64,000 nt of DNA. It comes from JAKRSE01 sp943369295 (lineage in GTDB: Bacteria > Armatimonadota > Fimbriimonadia > Fimbriimonadales > Fimbriimonadaceae). A model generated the notes under the pieces. That model did not search any database. It was not told the DNA's origin and saw only the letters and a program-made list of their open reading frames with translations. A program made the position numbers and the translations under genes. The stretch is from positions 66,645-130,644 of the forward strand of contig CALRMU020000006.1 of the NCBI GenBank assembly GCA_943369295.1, read 5' to 3'. Below, piece by piece: positions 62,341 to 64,000 of this stretch. Within the stretch, counting starts at the first letter, position 1; each line of letters opens with the position of its first letter.

Positions 62341-63013
62341 CCAAGTCTCGGCCGTCTTGGGCAAAGAGCTGAAAACAGAGGTGCGCTCCAGCCACGGATT
62401 AGCGACGGGGATTCTGCTGGGTGTCCTGATCATCGCTTCTCTGGGCTATTCCAGTCTTTTCGATTCTCCCAGCCCTTGGGGTGCGGCGGGGATGACGGTT
62501 TCCGCGCTGCTCTTCGCCTCGGCGCTCATGGTTCCACGCCTCTTTTTGGTGGAAGAAGAGCAGGGCACCTTGGATCTTCTTCGCTTAAACGGCGATGCCG
62601 GGGCGATTTACCTTGGAAAGCTGCTGGCTGGTCTGATTCAGCTCCTCGTGATCGGTTCGGTTCTTGGATTGGTTCTGATTGAACTGCTTTCTCAAGATGT
62701 CCAGCGGCCCCTGTTCTTGGCCGTCGGCATTTTGGGTCACATTATCTGCCTGGCCGGAGGATTTAGTTTCTCGGGAGCTTTGGTCATGGGCGCCTCGAAT
62801 CGGTGGGTGCTTGCCGCCGCCGCGGGGGTTCCTCTGCTGCTTCCTCAGTCGATCATGGCTGTCATCGTAATCGCCTACGGCCTTGGGGCTGGCGGACCCA
62901 TGACGGCAAATGGTTCAGCTTGGGGCCTTATCTGCATGGCTTTGGTTCTGGTCTGCATGGGGGCTTTGGTCATTCCGGTGGTCTGGAAGCTTTCGGTTGA
63001 GCCTGGAAAGTGA
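62321..63013 (+). CDS. ccmB: Haem exporter membrane subunit CcmB
   Basis: 230 residues, six membrane helices. Diagnostic wording: LGKELKTEVRS at the start and VPRLFLVEEEQGTLDLLRL, matching the CcmB pattern PRLF-E--GTLD-LRL. No ccmC, ccmE or ccmF is in the window. The flank behind it carries palindromic elements and then the IS110 transposase gene. Confidence 0.9.
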   Translation: MNSPWLNQVSAVLGKELKTEVRSSHGLATGILLGVLIIASLGYSSLFDSPSPWGAAGMTVSALLFASALMVPRLFLVEEEQGTLDLLRLNGDAGAIYLGKLLAGLIQLLVIGSVLGLVLIELLSQDVQRPLFLAVGILGHIICLAGGFSFSGALVMGASNRWVLAAAAGVPLLLPQSIMAVIVIAYGLGAGGPMTANGSAWGLICMALVLVCMGALVIPVVWKLSVEPGK

Positions 63014-63056
63014 CTTCGATCTTGAAGCAGTTTGGGCGGCTTTTTTTGGCAAAGCA

Positions 63057-63086
63057 TTCCTGGCTTAGCAAAGCTAAACCAGGCCA
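63057..63086 (+). repeat. Family P palindromic element, copy next to the IS110
   Basis: CCTGGCTTAGC-AAA-GCTAAACCAGG within a 30-bp match to the elements at 24874 and 25147, differing only at one loop base. Confidence 0.85.
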
Positions 63087-63121
63087 CTCTTACTCACCAA
63101 TAAAGAAAAGAATATCAGTGC

Positions 63122-63138
63122 CACTGGCATCGCCAGTG
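63122..63138 (+). repeat. Short palindrome CACTGGC-ATC-GCCAGTG
   Basis: Perfect 7-bp arms around ATC, between the family P element and the transposase gene; REP-like. Confidence 0.6.
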
Positions 63139-63251
63139 CAGCATTGAGTGGTTTTAGATTAAAGTTTCCTGCTTGACAGCTAGGCGGGTCAAGCTGGCCA
63201 CCCCAAACCTTTTGTTTCGTCCCATCGTTTCTGAGATACCGTGTTAAATTG

Positions 63252-64000
63252 TCAAGGGGTTGGGGTCCATTCGGTTCCTCTGTTGACCACTGTCACAATC
63301 CGGCGGAGCATTCTGGCCATGATGGCGACAAGAGCGCATTTCTTAGGTTTTCCGGCTTCCAGCATTCGGTCGTAGTGGGCTGAGCATTCAGCATCATGTC
63401 TGGAACAGGAGATGGCTCCCATGAAAAGAGCTGTCCTCAAGAATCTGCTGCCTGTCCCGTGGATGGTGGCTTTTCGGTGCAGACTCGTCCCGCTCGAACA
63501 TTCCTGCGGAGCCAGCCCAGCGTAGGCGATGCACTGCTTGACGTTCTTTAGTTCATCTGTCAAGAAGAGTTCACTCAAGACCTTGCGGGCTGTTTCAGGG
63601 CCCACGCCAGGGATGCTCAGCATGAGGCGGTGCTTCTTCACAAGCTCCTGGCTCTGCTTCAGCTTCACCAGCCACAGCTGGCTCACCTGCTGGATTTCCT
63701 TGTCAAGCAGTCTGATGACTCTCGTGCAGGATTTGATGAGTTCTGCACAGGCGGAAGGCTTGCCCATTCTCTTCTTCTCGTCAGCCGCCTGAGCTTTAAG
63801 GCTGTCTATTCTTCTTGAAAGCTCCTGAAGTTCAGCCTGTTCTTTGGTGGTAGGCTTCCTGGGGGTTTTCCAGTTCTTCTGCGAGCACACAGCCAGAACA
63901 TAGGCGTCTGTCGCATCATTCTTTCTGATGATTCCAAGACCCCTAGCAAGGCTTCTAGCCTGATTAGGAGCCATCACCACAGCAGGGACTCCCTCTTCAG
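63252..64000 (-). CDS. IS110-family transposase (cut by window end)
   Basis: 249 codons are visible; the frame continues past 64000. The N-terminal RuvC-like (DEDD) part ends in RKNDATDAYVLA, the KTDRxDA motif of the family. After a coiled coil comes the C-terminal Tnp_20-type domain: SIPGVGPETARKVLSEL, AYAGLAPQECSSG and HGTGSRFLRTALFMGA with the conserved serine. IS110 enzymes are guided by a bridge RNA that in most members is encoded upstream of the gene, here beyond the window. The region just downstream holds REP-like palindromes, a frequent IS110 target. Confidence 0.92.
   Translation of the reverse strand, partial: EEGVPAVVMAPNQARSLARGLGIIRKNDATDAYVLAVCSQKNWKTPRKPTTKEQAELQELSRRIDSLKAQAADEKKRMGKPSACAELIKSCTRVIRLLDKEIQQVSQLWLVKLKQSQELVKKHRLMLSIPGVGPETARKVLSELFLTDELKNVKQCIAYAGLAPQECSSGTSLHRKATIHGTGSRFLRTALFMGAISCSRHDAECSAHYDRMLEAGKPKKCALVAIMARMLRRIVTVVNRGTEWTPTP

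Overview
This 64-kb window looks like chromosome from a free-living, Gram-negative-type (diderm) bacterium of moderate GC content. The density is high: genes overlap by 1 to 20 bases, GTG and TTG starts are common, and intergenic gaps are small. Several traits fit Armatimonadota (Fimbriimonas-like): a futalosine-pathway gene (mqnA), csaB next to a DUF5693-type membrane protein and an outer-membrane barrel gene, a fused ispDF, a bacterial H1-like lysine/alanine tail on TopA, and many secreted proteins with no clear family. The phylum is an inference from gene content; no rRNA is present to prove it.

Layout. 1-3.2 kb: tail of a metal/siderophore-type ABC ATPase, convergent with and overlapping a lipoprotein gene coupled to a PcrA/UvrD helicase. 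3.4-8.7 kb: secreted Gly-rich protein, TatC, an MrfA/YprA-type helicase, rhomboid protease. 8.7-14.5 kb: envelope operon of DUF5693 protein, CsaB and a large barrel protein. 14.5-24.5 kb: secreted pullulanase, an unknown secreted protein, an MFS transporter broken by one in-frame stop, glycosyltransferases, MqnA, a methyltransferase that probably starts at AUC, and a NAGPA-type phosphodiester glycosidase. 24.5-25.2 kb: a 700-bp gene-free stretch packed with palindromic repeats and a four-tract G-quadruplex motif. 25.2-35.8 kb: GH109 Tat-exported glycosidase, TopA, transglutaminase, PIN/TRAM membrane protein, IspDF, M48 protease. 35.9-45.7 kb: YqiJ/YqiK-like flotillin pair, MgtE, TilS, FtsH, HDOD protein, CBM9-like protein. 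45.7-52.3 kb: YncE-propeller/phosphoesterase fusion, a toxin-antitoxin locus with a duplicated antitoxin and operator, glucan phosphorylase, hemolysin III protein.

52.3-55.8 kb holds the most interesting locus. An E1-like ThiF/MoeB adenylyltransferase is divergent, across 39 bp, from a 120-residue protein that looks like a ubiquitin/MoaD/ThiS beta-grasp protein with an insertion and a C-terminal Gly-Gly. That gene overlaps by 1 nt the start of a DUF4132/MolR-type protein. This could be a small protein-conjugation or sulfur-carrier system. 55.8-61.2 kb: hydroxyisobutyrate-dehydrogenase-like enzyme coupled to a BMP/nucleoside-type ABC importer without its binding protein, then an unknown protein. 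61.3-63.0 kb: unknown protein and CcmAB. The window ends in an IS110-family transposase whose 3' flank carries the same palindrome seen in the 24.7-25.2 kb repeat cluster.

Promoters. Several genes have a TAnnnT-like -10 box exactly 7 nt before the start codon, which suggests leaderless transcripts.
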